Below, piece after piece: positions 8,537-16,978 of a stretch of 64,000 nt of DNA. The notes under the pieces were generated by a model. That model searched no databases and had not been told where the DNA came from. It was given only the letters and a program-made list of their open reading frames with translations. The translations under genes and the position numbers were made by a program. Source of the DNA: Aquirufa beregesia (lineage in GTDB: Bacteria > Bacteroidota > Bacteroidia > Cytophagales > Spirosomataceae); NCBI RefSeq assembly GCF_011090385.1, contig NZ_SEWW01000005.1:1-64000 (forward strand). Direction: 5' to 3'. Within the stretch, counting starts at the first letter, position 1, and each line of letters opens with the position of its first letter.

Positions 8537-9625
8537 TTATTTTTTTAGCTCAAGTTCTAATAAGGCAACTTGTAAGTTGTGGTGTTGAATGGGCAATTCG
8601 GAACTATTAGAAGTGGTGTAATCTCCCATATGATTGAAACCGAATTTTTTGTAATAGTCGATTATGTTTGTATTGGCAGCCCAAGTGTCCATTCGGATGT
8701 AGCCCAACTGTTTTTCTTGTGCATTCTTTTGTGCCCAATTGATTACTTTTTCTACTTGCTTTTGACCTTTAAATGCAGGATTGACCACAATTCGATGTAA
8801 GTAAATAGCGTCTCCTTTTTCTCTTTCCCTCCATATTTGTTCATCTGCATAGCAGACACTAAAAATGCAAATGATAGTATCGTCTTGAATGATTTTATAT
8901 TGGAGTTGATTTTCTATTTCCCATTGAATGAAGTTTTTGTCGTAGGTAGTCCAGCCTACATATTTGTTTTTATTTATGTAGTGAATAGCTTCTTCAAAAA
9001 ACCAATAAATAAGCTCTAGGTCATCGATTGTTGTATTTTCTATTTGATAATTACTTGAAGGAGCCTGTTGGAGGTATTCTTCTGTAAAATGAATTCTACT
9101 CTTTTCAGTTGCGAATTTTTGGGTATTATACTGCCCTGAATTCCCTTTCGGAATGGATAAGGATTCCCATTGTTCATTGCGAAGCATTTTACCCATGAAT
9201 ACGATTTGGCCAATATGGTAAGGATAATGAGCTAGCTGGCGATTAATGGCTTCTGTAACCGTATGACCTTGGTTTCTAATATAAATGATTTTCGATAAGT
9301 CCTCATCAGTTAGCTTACTTAAGGTTGTCAATAGACAATCCCAACCCGCATTCCAGCTAGCCATGAGCTGCTCCTTATCTTGGATGGTGTGATTGAATTC
9401 ATTATCTCTATTTCTTCCTTCCTTTTCTCCATCTGATAGTAAGAAGTCGGTCCAGCGGGAAAGCATATTCCCACTGAGGTGTTGAATAATGATAGCTATG
9501 CTATTGCTTTCCGTATTGTATTGCCAAAATAGATCAGGTTCATTGACTTGTTCTATGGTCTTTTCCGCGAGCATTTTGTAATATTCAAATTGCTTGATTA
9601 CACTAGATAAATAGTTTGGGTCCAT
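8537..9625 (-). CDS. Fusion: DinB-like DUF1572 domain plus GNAT acetyltransferase
   Basis: The 362-residue protein has two parts. Residues 1 to about 160 match DUF1572/DinB-like proteins (Y-Y-K-M-L-A-E-K-T at the start, IAIIIQHLSGN, HYPYHIGQIVFMGKML). Residues about 190-360 are a GNAT N-acetyltransferase with the acetyl-CoA region IYLHRIVVNPAFKGQ followed by a C-terminal D-Y-Y-K-K-F-G-F motif. DinB and GNAT modules are normally separate proteins, and the continuous frame with a linker near 160-190 indicates a real fusion. It is followed after 6 nt by another DinB gene. Substrates are unknown; a detoxification role is inference. Confidence 0.85.
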   Translation of the reverse strand: MDPNYLSSVIKQFEYYKMLAEKTIEQVNEPDLFWQYNTESNSIAIIIQHLSGNMLSRWTDFLLSDGEKEGRNRDNEFNHTIQDKEQLMASWNAGWDCLLTTLSKLTDEDLSKIIYIRNQGHTVTEAINRQLAHYPYHIGQIVFMGKMLRNEQWESLSIPKGNSGQYNTQKFATEKSRIHFTEEYLQQAPSSNYQIENTTIDDLELIYWFFEEAIHYINKNKYVGWTTYDKNFIQWEIENQLQYKIIQDDTIICIFSVCYADEQIWREREKGDAIYLHRIVVNPAFKGQKQVEKVINWAQKNAQEKQLGYIRMDTWAANTNIIDYYKKFGFNHMGDYTTSNSSELPIQHHNLQVALLELELKK

Positions 9626-9663
9626 GTTCTTCTATAGTTAATGTGAGACAAAAGAAATGAGAA

Positions 9664-9945
9664 TTAAAGAATGCCAGAATCTATTAGGTTGAGGTAATTG
9701 AACTCCGGAGTTTTAACACCCGCATCTAATCTGATTTGCTTGACTTCTGGTGAGTTGAAAAATGACTTGGCTTTTTCTACATCTTCCCAATGTGAAAAAT
9801 GAACAACCTTGTTTGGCTCATGGTGGAATTGTAATACTTGAAACGAAATTTCCCCAGCTTCTTTTCGAATGCTTACTGCTTGGTCAAATTGCTTTTTCCA
9901 TGTTGAGTAATCGGCTACTTCATGGATAATAAGGACATAGTTCAT
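9664..9945 (-). CDS. Small dimeric alpha/beta-barrel protein (antibiotic-biosynthesis-monooxygenase-like)
   Basis: The 93-residue protein has the beta-alpha-beta pattern of dimeric alpha/beta-barrel (ABM-like) domains: strand YVLIIHEV, helix YSTWKKQFDQAVSIRKEAG, strand SFQVLQFH, strand KVVHFSHW, helix VEKAKSFFNSPEVKQIRLDAG. No catalytic residues can be assigned with confidence. The start codon lies 12 nt from a perfect TetR-type operator, so it is the first gene controlled by that site. Only 38 nt separate it from the DUF1572-GNAT gene, so it probably leads the downstream operon. Confidence 0.75.
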   Translation of the reverse strand: MNYVLIIHEVADYSTWKKQFDQAVSIRKEAGEISFQVLQFHHEPNKVVHFSHWEDVEKAKSFFNSPEVKQIRLDAGVKTPEFNYLNLIDSGIL

Positions 9946-9956
9946 AAGATCATTTT

Positions 9957-9972
9957 TATACCGTTTGGTATA
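9957..9972 (-). promoter_or_regulatory. TetR-type operator O2 in front of the alpha/beta-barrel gene
   Basis: TATACC-GTTT-GGTATA, a perfect 6-bp inverted repeat with a 4-bp centre. It has the same half sites as the operator upstream of the tetR gene (10614-10629). It lies between the tetR stop (9989) and the next start (9945), so it is placed to control the downstream genes separately from tetR. Confidence 0.75.
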
Positions 9973-9988
9973 TTTTTAATTAAATTTT

Positions 9989-10579
9989 TTACACTTTTAA
10001 GTTACGGATCAATTTTTCTAGGAAGTCCATCGATTCATACAAAGCATTGAGGTTACCAGTTACTTTAGTTTGCATAAAACTACCTTGGATCAAAGAGGTA
10101 AGCACTGATATAAATTCTTGAACTTGAAGATCAGCTTTGATTTCACCAGTTGATATTCCTTTATTAATCAAGAATTCTAATGATTTTCTCCAATAGGAAA
10201 AAGCAGCAGTGGCCTTACTTCTCAACTGAGGATGCGTGTCATCTGCCTCCGTTGAAGTATTCGTAATGGGACAACCTGCAGCTAGGAAAGGTAATTTTAG
10301 AAAGTTTCTATATGTTTGAGGGTAAACTAATAATTTGCCAATCATGGAGGGTTGAGTTTCCATTTGACTTTTTATGTAGAGATTAACCCGCATAAAATTG
10401 TAATCAAAAGCTGCCAAAGCTACTTCGTCTTTATTGTCAAAATTCCCATAAATACTCCCCTTCGTTAAACCTGTGGCAAATGTTAAATCATTGATAGACG
10501 TACCTGCATATCCCTTTGTATTGAATATGGGGGCTGTTTTTTCAATAATGAATTGTTTAGTTCTCGCTGCTTTCGACAT
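9989..10579 (-). CDS. TetR/AcrR family transcriptional regulator
   Basis: The 196-residue protein has an N-terminal TetR helix-turn-helix (about 8-52: TKQFIIEKTAPIFNTKGY, then the recognition segment TGLTKGSIYGNFDNKDE) and an all-helical ligand/dimer domain. Operators with identical half sites lie 35 nt upstream of its own start and 12 nt upstream of the next gene. This strongly implies autoregulation and control of the downstream alpha/beta-barrel, DinB-GNAT, DinB, ketoreductase and thioesterase genes. The inducer is unknown. Confidence 0.92.
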   Translation of the reverse strand: MSKAARTKQFIIEKTAPIFNTKGYAGTSINDLTFATGLTKGSIYGNFDNKDEVALAAFDYNFMRVNLYIKSQMETQPSMIGKLLVYPQTYRNFLKLPFLAAGCPITNTSTEADDTHPQLRSKATAAFSYWRKSLEFLINKGISTGEIKADLQVQEFISVLTSLIQGSFMQTKVTGNLNALYESMDFLEKLIRNLKV

Positions 10580-10599
10580 GTTTTATTGGCTATCGGATG

Positions 10600-10629
10600 T
10601 AAATGTAATAAAATATACCAATTGGTATA
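10600..10629 (-). promoter_or_regulatory. tetR promoter with TetR-type operator O1
   Basis: The perfect palindrome TATACC-AATT-GGTATA (10614-10629) is followed on the minus strand by TACATTTA (10607 to 10600), one base away from the Bacteroidota -7 consensus TAnnTTTG. The tetR ATG follows about 20 nt later. The operator therefore occupies the -33/-7 spacer, a position suited to repression. The rest of the gap to 10841 is AT-rich and must hold the promoter of the serine hydrolase gene, which I could not place. Confidence 0.72.
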
Positions 10630-10841
10630 AATATTATTTTGTTTTTTTCATCATGTATTTGACAGGAATATTCATTCTATTTTCAACATGATCTTTTTAT
10701 TTAATGAATAAAATTCCTCCAACTAAATACAGCAGGTTTTTCATGAAGTAGTTTAGATCATTTGAGAGACTTTGTTCATTATTTTTCTCTATTTATTGCT
10801 TAGCTTCAACCCTGAATTTCTAAAAATCAATTTTTTGTGAG

Positions 10842-12086
10842 ATGAAACTAAAAAAATACCTAATATTCTTTGGATTTTGCTTTTTAGTAAGCACGACCAT
10901 TTTTGCTCAATCTTCCGAAAAATTAGTAGCAGGAATATCCTTGGAGCGTTTACAGCGCTATGACACCTTTTTGCAAAAAGAAATAGATAATCATTTGATC
11001 CCTGGAGCCGTTAGTTTCATTATGAAAGATGGCAAAGTAATCGAGCATCGTGCTTTGGGGTATAGTAATGCTGTAGATAAAGTCCCAATGAAGACAGACG
11101 ATCTTTTTTATATGCAATCCATGACCAAGCCCATCATTACCGTGGCTTTTATGATGCTGTATGAAGAAGGACATTTTTTATTGACTGATCCTGTTTCCAA
11201 ATACATCCCTGAATTTAAAAATATGCGGGTGGCTAAAGACGTGAACCAAGGGGCTAATGGAGAAACAGATAGTTTGACTAGTCAAATTACCATTGCCCAA
11301 ATCCTAAGTCATACTTCTGGCATGACCCACGGATTGGCAACTACGGCCTTGGATAGAGATTTTAGAATGAAATATTATGGCTTGCCCTTTCCCAAGAACA
11401 TTCAAGAGTTGGTCATCAAGGCTACAAAAGTTCCTTTGGTAGGTCAACCAGGAAAACAGTGGAATTACAGTGCCAGTCCTGATGTATTGTCGGCCTTAAT
11501 CGAGAAGTTTTCTGGCATGAGCACTGCTGATTTTCTGCAAGAAAGACTGTTTAAACCTCTAGGTATGATGAATACGGGGTATAATTTAACGGCTGCTCAA
11601 GCTGCTAGAGTGGTGAAAGTACATCGTAATTTACCAGATGGTTCTTTGATTTTGACTACCAATCAGCCTAAAACATCAGGCAATGTCATTTGGTTTGGAA
11701 CGCATAGCCTGTTTTCCACAGCCAAAGATTATATGGAGTTTTGCCAAATGTTATTGAATGAGGGCAAATGGAAAAGTAAACAATACCTAAGTAAAAAGAC
11801 CTTGGAATTGATGGTATCTAACCACGTGGGTGATATGTATGAAAAACGCATTCCAGACCGTAAAGGAGAAGGTTTTGGTTTGGGATTTGCCATATTAGAA
11901 AGCGTATCGGGTAGTCAAGTCCTGGGAGATAAAGGATTGTATTTTTGGTCAGGAGCTAATAATACCCACTTTTTTATCAACCCTAAGGAGAAGTTAATCG
12001 CTATCATGTTAACCCAAAAGGACCCACATACCATTTATTACCATACCAAAATGCGCCAATTAATCCATCAAGCAATTGTGGATTAA
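10842..12086 (+). CDS. Secreted serine hydrolase, beta-lactamase class C/esterase family
   Basis: The 414-residue protein has a signal peptide (MKLKKYLIFFGFCFLVSTTIFAQ) and the class C-like fold. The nucleophile motif is S93-M-T-K96, the second motif Y209-S-A-S replaces the Y-x-N of true AmpC enzymes, and a C-terminal WSGANNTHFF strand stands where K-T-G would be. That combination is typical of EstB-like esterases and D-aminopeptidase-like hydrolases rather than antibiotic-inactivating lactamases. It is probably periplasmic. It is followed by a phosphatase gene on the same strand, after a 94-nt gap containing a hairpin. Confidence 0.88.
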   Translation: MKLKKYLIFFGFCFLVSTTIFAQSSEKLVAGISLERLQRYDTFLQKEIDNHLIPGAVSFIMKDGKVIEHRALGYSNAVDKVPMKTDDLFYMQSMTKPIITVAFMMLYEEGHFLLTDPVSKYIPEFKNMRVAKDVNQGANGETDSLTSQITIAQILSHTSGMTHGLATTALDRDFRMKYYGLPFPKNIQELVIKATKVPLVGQPGKQWNYSASPDVLSALIEKFSGMSTADFLQERLFKPLGMMNTGYNLTAAQAARVVKVHRNLPDGSLILTTNQPKTSGNVIWFGTHSLFSTAKDYMEFCQMLLNEGKWKSKQYLSKKTLELMVSNHVGDMYEKRIPDRKGEGFGLGFAILESVSGSQVLGDKGLYFWSGANNTHFFINPKEKLIAIMLTQKDPHTIYYHTKMRQLIHQAIVD

Positions 12087-12133
12087 TCAGTCTTTCTAGG
12101 TAATTTAATCCTGAGTTAATTAAAATTAAATCC

Positions 12134-12163
12134 ATATGCCAAAGCCCACAAGCCTTGGCATAT
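12134..12163 (+). promoter_or_regulatory. Inverted repeat 17 nt upstream of the phosphatase gene
   Basis: Arms ATATGCCAA (12134-12142) and TTGGCATAT (12155-12163) are perfectly complementary around a 12-nt loop. There is no following T-run, so it is not a typical terminator. An operator or a leader stem-loop are both possible. Confidence 0.4.
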
Positions 12164-12180
12164 TCATGTAAACCTATTCT

Positions 12181-13452
12181 ATGAAACATCTCATTATCCT
12201 ATTAATGCTAGGAGTCATTCCTGCATGGGCTCAAAATGCAAAAATCGTTCGAGGGCCCTACTTACAAAACTTCACGAGTACTTCAGGCGTGATCCGATGG
12301 AGGACAGATGTACCTACCGACAGTCGGGTGTATTATGGTAAAGCATTACCTAAAAATACCCAATCTGTTTATGACGCACATTTGACTACGGAACATGAAA
12401 TAAAAATTACGAGATTAATTCCCAATCAGACTTATTTTTATTCCATTGCTAGCCCTCAAGTGTTAGCTCATCAATTTGTCAAGACTTTACCTAAACTGGG
12501 TAGCAATCAAGCCATACGAATTTGGGCCTTAGGGGATTTTGGTACGGGTTCTAAAAATCAGTTGTTGGTTCGAGATGCAGTCAAAAATTTTGTCAAACAA
12601 AAGCCCATCGATGCTTGGATTTGGTTAGGAGATAATGCCTACGGGAGTGGGAAAGATGTAGAATATCAGAAAAATGTGTTTGAGGTATATCAAGATGATT
12701 TTTTTTCGAATACCAAATTATGGCCTAATCCAGGCAATCATGATTATAAGGACAATCCTGATTCCAAGAAACTGGCGTATTATCAAAACTTCACCATGCC
12801 TATGAATGGAGAGGCAGGAGGGCTTAAGTCGGGGACAGAAGCCTATTATTCCTTTAACCTAGGTAATGTACACTTCGTTTCTGTTAATTCGGAGGAAACA
12901 TCGGAAGATGGGACTAGTATAATTGATAGTACGGGTCAACAAGCGCAGTGGCTCAAACGGGATTTGGCAGCGAATAAATTACCTTGGACCATCGTCTATT
13001 TTCATGAACCTCCTTATTCAAAAGGGTCGCATGACACGGATACGGATGAGGAGATGACCAAGGTTCGTCAACAAATCGTGCCCATATTTGATCGGTATCG
13101 GGTGGATTTGGTACTGGCTGGACATAGTCATTCCTATGAAAGGACTAAGCCAATTCGAGGGCATTTGGGGCAGAATGACAGTTTTGAAGCACATAAACAC
13201 GTGCTTGCTAAGGAAATTAAACCTAATCATTATGTAGTTGACAAATCCTCAGCCCAAGGGACAATTTATATCGTGGCAGGTTCGGGAGGACAATTGGGAA
13301 AGAGTCAAGCCAGCTTTCCTTTAAAATCCTCCGCATTTTCTACCGTGGCTCTAGGAGGATCACTCATCTTAGATGTTGAGGGTAAAAGATTAGTTGGACA
13401 ATGGCTAGGATCTGATGGAAAAGTTCATGATGAATTCAGTATTCACAAGTAA
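12181..13452 (+). CDS. Purple-acid-phosphatase-like metallophosphoesterase, exported (paralogue 1)
   Basis: A signal peptide (MKHLIILLMLGVIPAWAQ) precedes a fibronectin-III-like N-terminal domain (about 22-100), then a calcineurin-like catalytic domain. The metal motifs are GDFG (D119), GDN (D151, N152), GNHD (185-188), a histidine in FHEPPYS and GHSHSYER near the C-terminus. Together they define a two-metal phosphomonoesterase/diesterase. A second paralogue lies at 29595-30884 with the same domain order and nearly identical motif blocks. In the periplasm it would release phosphate from organic phosphates, possibly phosphorylated glycans. Confidence 0.9.
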   Translation: MKHLIILLMLGVIPAWAQNAKIVRGPYLQNFTSTSGVIRWRTDVPTDSRVYYGKALPKNTQSVYDAHLTTEHEIKITRLIPNQTYFYSIASPQVLAHQFVKTLPKLGSNQAIRIWALGDFGTGSKNQLLVRDAVKNFVKQKPIDAWIWLGDNAYGSGKDVEYQKNVFEVYQDDFFSNTKLWPNPGNHDYKDNPDSKKLAYYQNFTMPMNGEAGGLKSGTEAYYSFNLGNVHFVSVNSEETSEDGTSIIDSTGQQAQWLKRDLAANKLPWTIVYFHEPPYSKGSHDTDTDEEMTKVRQQIVPIFDRYRVDLVLAGHSHSYERTKPIRGHLGQNDSFEAHKHVLAKEIKPNHYVVDKSSAQGTIYIVAGSGGQLGKSQASFPLKSSAFSTVALGGSLILDVEGKRLVGQWLGSDGKVHDEFSIHK

Positions 13453-13605
13453 AGCAGACTTTTTTTTGCAAAAAAATAGTTTTTTTTCTCGGTGAGAATA
13501 TCAATTTAACACTGATTGGTTGATTTAGAGGAATTGCCCTAGGATGGATAATGATAGTTAGCTCAAAATGCTTTGGTATTTTGCCTGTACAAAACTGAAT
13601 TATTC

Positions 13606-16600
13606 ATGGTTAACCGTAAATATTTTTTTGCTTTACTTGCTCCATTTATGCTGAGCGGGAGTGTTCATGCCCAAGATGCATTGAAGGCAGAATTTAAAAC
13701 TCCTCCGAATACGGCTAAACCTCGGGTTTGGTGGCATTGGATGAATGGAAACATCACCAAAGAAGGTATTCAGAAGGATTTGGAGTGGATGGAAAAAACG
13801 GGGATCGGTGGCTTTCAGAATTTTGATGCTAGCTTAATGACGCCAGTAGTGGTGAAGGATAAGCTAGGTTTTATGAATCCTGGCTGGAAGGAGGCTTTTA
13901 AATTTACAGCCGATTTAGCTAAGAAAAAGAATTTAGAAATGGCCATTGCGGGCTCTCCAGGGTGGAGTGTGACCGGGGGACCCTGGGTAAAACCTTCCGA
14001 TGCCATGAAAAAATACGTGTGGTCGGAGACGCGCATCAGTGGAGGAAAGTTATTTTCCGCTAAGATTCCTGCTCCTTCAACCGTGACAGGACCGATGCAA
14101 AATACGCCCGTGGAGGCAGGCGGATTTGGCGGTCCAGCACCTGGTCCTGCTCCTGTGGTACCTGAGTATTATCAAGATTTTGCCCTAATAGCCTACCCTT
14201 TGTCTAAACAGGATAAAGCCATGGGAAGTATGAATGCTATCTTGACTAGCAGCGGAGGCATATTTACTATAGCTCAATTGACCGATGGTGATTTGCATAA
14301 TTTTGGCATGTTACCTCCTAAAAATGTGGGTGATGACACGTGGATTCAATACGAGTTTCCAGAAGCTCAAGAAATTGCCGCTGTAACTCTTGCCAATGAA
14401 GGCTATGGAGAATTAGCCGTTTTTAGAGGAGGACCAGAAAATCGTTTCCTTCAATATAGTACAGATGGAATTACTTTTAAGCAAATTGTAGCTATTCCAG
14501 GCACTATTACTGCCCAAACCACTTTATCATTCAGTCCAGTAAAGGCGAAATTTGTTCGCTTAGTCTATAAAATATTGGCGCCAGCACCTAGTATGATGGC
14601 AATGTTTGGAGGCAGTCAAGACAATACACCTAAAGGAACTCAAGTTTCTGAGTTTGTGGTACACTTTAGTCCAAAAGTTCACTTGTTTGAAGGAAAGGCT
14701 GGTTTTCAGCCTTGGGTAGAGACACCTGAAATAATACGTTATAATCCTGCTGGACCTAGTACAAATCAAGTGATTGATTTAACTAGTCAAATGAAAGCAG
14801 ATGGTACCTTAAACTGGAATGCCCCTTCGGGAGATTGGGTTATTTATCGTTTTGGATATTCTTTGACAGGTAAAAAGAATCACCCAGCATCTCCTGAAGC
14901 TACTGGTTTGGAGGTAGATAAAATAGACCGGGAAGCGGTAAGTCGTTATTTGAATAATTATTTAGATCAGTATAAAGACGCTACAGGAGCTGACTTAATG
15001 GGAAGGCAGGGCTTGACGCACATGGTATTGGATAGTTATGAAGCGGGTCATATGACTTGGACACCAGCCATGTTTGAGGTATTTAAAGCCAAGCGAGGAT
15101 ATGACATGAAGCCTTGGTTACCCGTTTTAGTGGGTCAAATTGTTCGAGATTTAAAGTCCAGTGAGAAGTTTTTATGGGATTTTAGAAAGACCATCGGGGA
15201 GATGATTGTCGAAAATCATTATGAGTTAATTGGTGAGATTTTGGCACAGCGGGGAATGAAGCGCTATACGGAATCGCATGAATCTGGGCGTATCTTTTTA
15301 GCTGATGGTATGGATGTGAAAAAGAAAGCAGATATACCTATGTCGGCTATGTGGCAGCCAGGAGCTCTTGTTCCAGGCGCGGATGAAGAGATTAGAAGTA
15401 GGGCTGATATTCGAGAGTCGGCATCGGTAGCCCATATTTATGGTCAAAATATCGTGGCAGCTGAGTCTATGACCACGGTAGGGAATCCTTTTAAACCACA
15501 TCCTGGTACTTTGAAGAGAACGGCCGACGTAGAAATGGCATCAGGCTTGAATCGATTTGTTATCCATACTTCGGTACACCAACCACTGGATAATTTATTT
15601 CCTGGGTTCACATTAGGGCCATTTGGACAATGGTTCACTCGACAAGAGACTTGGGCAGATCAGGCTCGTGTTTGGGGGGATTATTTGGGAAGAAGCTCAT
15701 ATATGTTACAGCAAGGTAAGTTTGTTGCAGACATCTTGTATTACTATGGGGAGAATACCAACATTACGTCCAATTTCACTAAATCCTTACCCGATGTGCC
15801 TGCAGGCTACGAGTATGATTTTGTGAATGCCACCGCTTTGAAAAATGTTATTTCTTCCAGCAATAAGAAATTGACGAACCCCCATGGTGGTCAATATTCT
15901 ATTTTAGTTTTAGATCCAACTGCCAAACAAATGACTTTGTCTGTGTTGAATAGGATATTACAATTAGCGATTGATGGTGTACCTGTAGCAGGTCAAGCGC
16001 CAGAATACACACCAAGCTTAGTAGATAATGAACAAGAGTTTATAGGTCAATTGTCCCAATTAAAAAAAATACCCAATGTGCATTTTGGGAAGAATGTGAA
16101 AGAGGTTTTGGCTCTATTAAAGGTTTCAGAAGACGTTCAGATATCGAATCAAAAAGCGGAGATTTTGTGTGTTCACCGTGCTTTGGCTGACAAGCAGATT
16201 TACTGGTTGAATAGTCGTTCCAATGAACCTAACTCTGCTCAAATTTCTTTCCGTGTCAGTGGTAAAGTTCCATCTATTTGGAATCCAGAAACAGGAGAGG
16301 TATCCAAAGTAGGTTATGAAATCAAAGGTGGTCGAACCATTTTGAACCTAGATTTTAGTCCTTGGGATGCGTATTTTGTGGTTTTTGAAGGAAAGGCTAC
16401 CGCATTGAAGGTATCCTATAGCAAGCCGCAAGTGGTAAAAACTCAAAAGGTAGATGGGCCTTGGAAAGTTCAATTCCAAAAGGATAGAAGTGCTCCAGCG
16501 GAGATTACATTGAATTCCTTGATATCATTGAATAAGCATGAAAATGAAGGAGTTAAATATTTTTCTGGGGCGGCTACTTATAGCAATAAGTATGAATTGT

Positions 16601-16914
16601 TGAGCATCGCTAGAGGAGAAAGTATTCAGCTCGATTTAGGGGATGTGAAAAATTTAGCTGAAGTATATGTCAATGGAAACAAAGTGGCGACACTTTGGAA
16701 AAAGCCATTTGTGGTGGATATCACCTCACCATTAAAAATGGGTAAAAATACGATTGAAATAAAGGTAATTAACTCTTGGGTAAACCGCTTAGTAGGAGAT
16801 GCACAGCCGGGGGCTAATAAGATTACATTTACTTCTTTCCCTTTGATTCGTCCCAATAGTCAAACCGAGGAATCGGGTCTATTAGGGCCTGTTAAAGTAT
16901 TGATTTACAAATAA
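13606..16914 (+). CDS. Large secreted glycoside hydrolase, GH106 (alpha-L-rhamnosidase-like)
   Basis: The protein is about 1102 residues. I chose the ATG at 13606 because it starts a clear signal peptide (MVNRKYFFALLAPFMLSGSVHAQ); the frame stays open upstream to a TTG at 13573 without signal-like sequence. The N-terminal block P-R-V-W-W-H-W-M-N-G-N-I-T-K-E-G is the hallmark of GH106-type enzymes, followed by a TIM-barrel region and C-terminal beta-sandwich domains, the last with a carbohydrate-binding-like V-Y-V-N-G-N-K-V-A-T-L-W-K segment. A proline/glycine-rich linker (about GGFGGPAPGPAP) interrupts the N-terminal half. Rhamnose-containing pectin or exopolysaccharide is the expected substrate. 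A strong terminator follows. Confidence 0.85.
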   Translation: MVNRKYFFALLAPFMLSGSVHAQDALKAEFKTPPNTAKPRVWWHWMNGNITKEGIQKDLEWMEKTGIGGFQNFDASLMTPVVVKDKLGFMNPGWKEAFKFTADLAKKKNLEMAIAGSPGWSVTGGPWVKPSDAMKKYVWSETRISGGKLFSAKIPAPSTVTGPMQNTPVEAGGFGGPAPGPAPVVPEYYQDFALIAYPLSKQDKAMGSMNAILTSSGGIFTIAQLTDGDLHNFGMLPPKNVGDDTWIQYEFPEAQEIAAVTLANEGYGELAVFRGGPENRFLQYSTDGITFKQIVAIPGTITAQTTLSFSPVKAKFVRLVYKILAPAPSMMAMFGGSQDNTPKGTQVSEFVVHFSPKVHLFEGKAGFQPWVETPEIIRYNPAGPSTNQVIDLTSQMKADGTLNWNAPSGDWVIYRFGYSLTGKKNHPASPEATGLEVDKIDREAVSRYLNNYLDQYKDATGADLMGRQGLTHMVLDSYEAGHMTWTPAMFEVFKAKRGYDMKPWLPVLVGQIVRDLKSSEKFLWDFRKTIGEMIVENHYELIGEILAQRGMKRYTESHESGRIFLADGMDVKKKADIPMSAMWQPGALVPGADEEIRSRADIRESASVAHIYGQNIVAAESMTTVGNPFKPHPGTLKRTADVEMASGLNRFVIHTSVHQPLDNLFPGFTLGPFGQWFTRQETWADQARVWGDYLGRSSYMLQQGKFVADILYYYGENTNITSNFTKSLPDVPAGYEYDFVNATALKNVISSSNKKLTNPHGGQYSILVLDPTAKQMTLSVLNRILQLAIDGVPVAGQAPEYTPSLVDNEQEFIGQLSQLKKIPNVHFGKNVKEVLALLKVSEDVQISNQKAEILCVHRALADKQIYWLNSRSNEPNSAQISFRVSGKVPSIWNPETGEVSKVGYEIKGGRTILNLDFSPWDAYFVVFEGKATALKVSYSKPQVVKTQKVDGPWKVQFQKDRSAPAEITLNSLISLNKHENEGVKYFSGAATYSNKYELLSIARGESIQLDLGDVKNLAEVYVNGNKVATLWKKPFVVDITSPLKMGKNTIEIKVINSWVNRLVGDAQPGANKITFTSFPLIRPNSQTEESGLLGPVKVLIYK

Positions 16915-16933
16915 AATGATAAATGGTTGCTTA

Positions 16934-16965
16934 AAAATCCCCGGTCTTTCCGGGGATTTTTTTTG
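16934..16965 (+). terminator. Rho-independent terminator of the GH106 gene
   Basis: A perfect 11-bp stem AAAATCCCCGG / CCGGGGATTTT with a 5-nt loop, followed by a T-run. It lies 20 nt after the glycosidase stop and just before the convergent DUF4382 stop. Confidence 0.93.
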
Positions 16966-16978
16966 CTCTTTTCTTGAA

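Noticed and set aside
10842-12086. Serine hydrolase as an antibiotic-resistance beta-lactamase
   Set aside because: The Y-x-N and K-T-G motifs are replaced by YSAS and WSG, which fits esterase or peptidase relatives rather than AmpC.
13461-13476. Palindrome TTTTTTTGCAAAAAAA after phosphatase 1 as a terminator
   Set aside because: It is only an A/T homopolymer palindrome with a GC centre; it may end transcription weakly but cannot be distinguished from low-complexity sequence.
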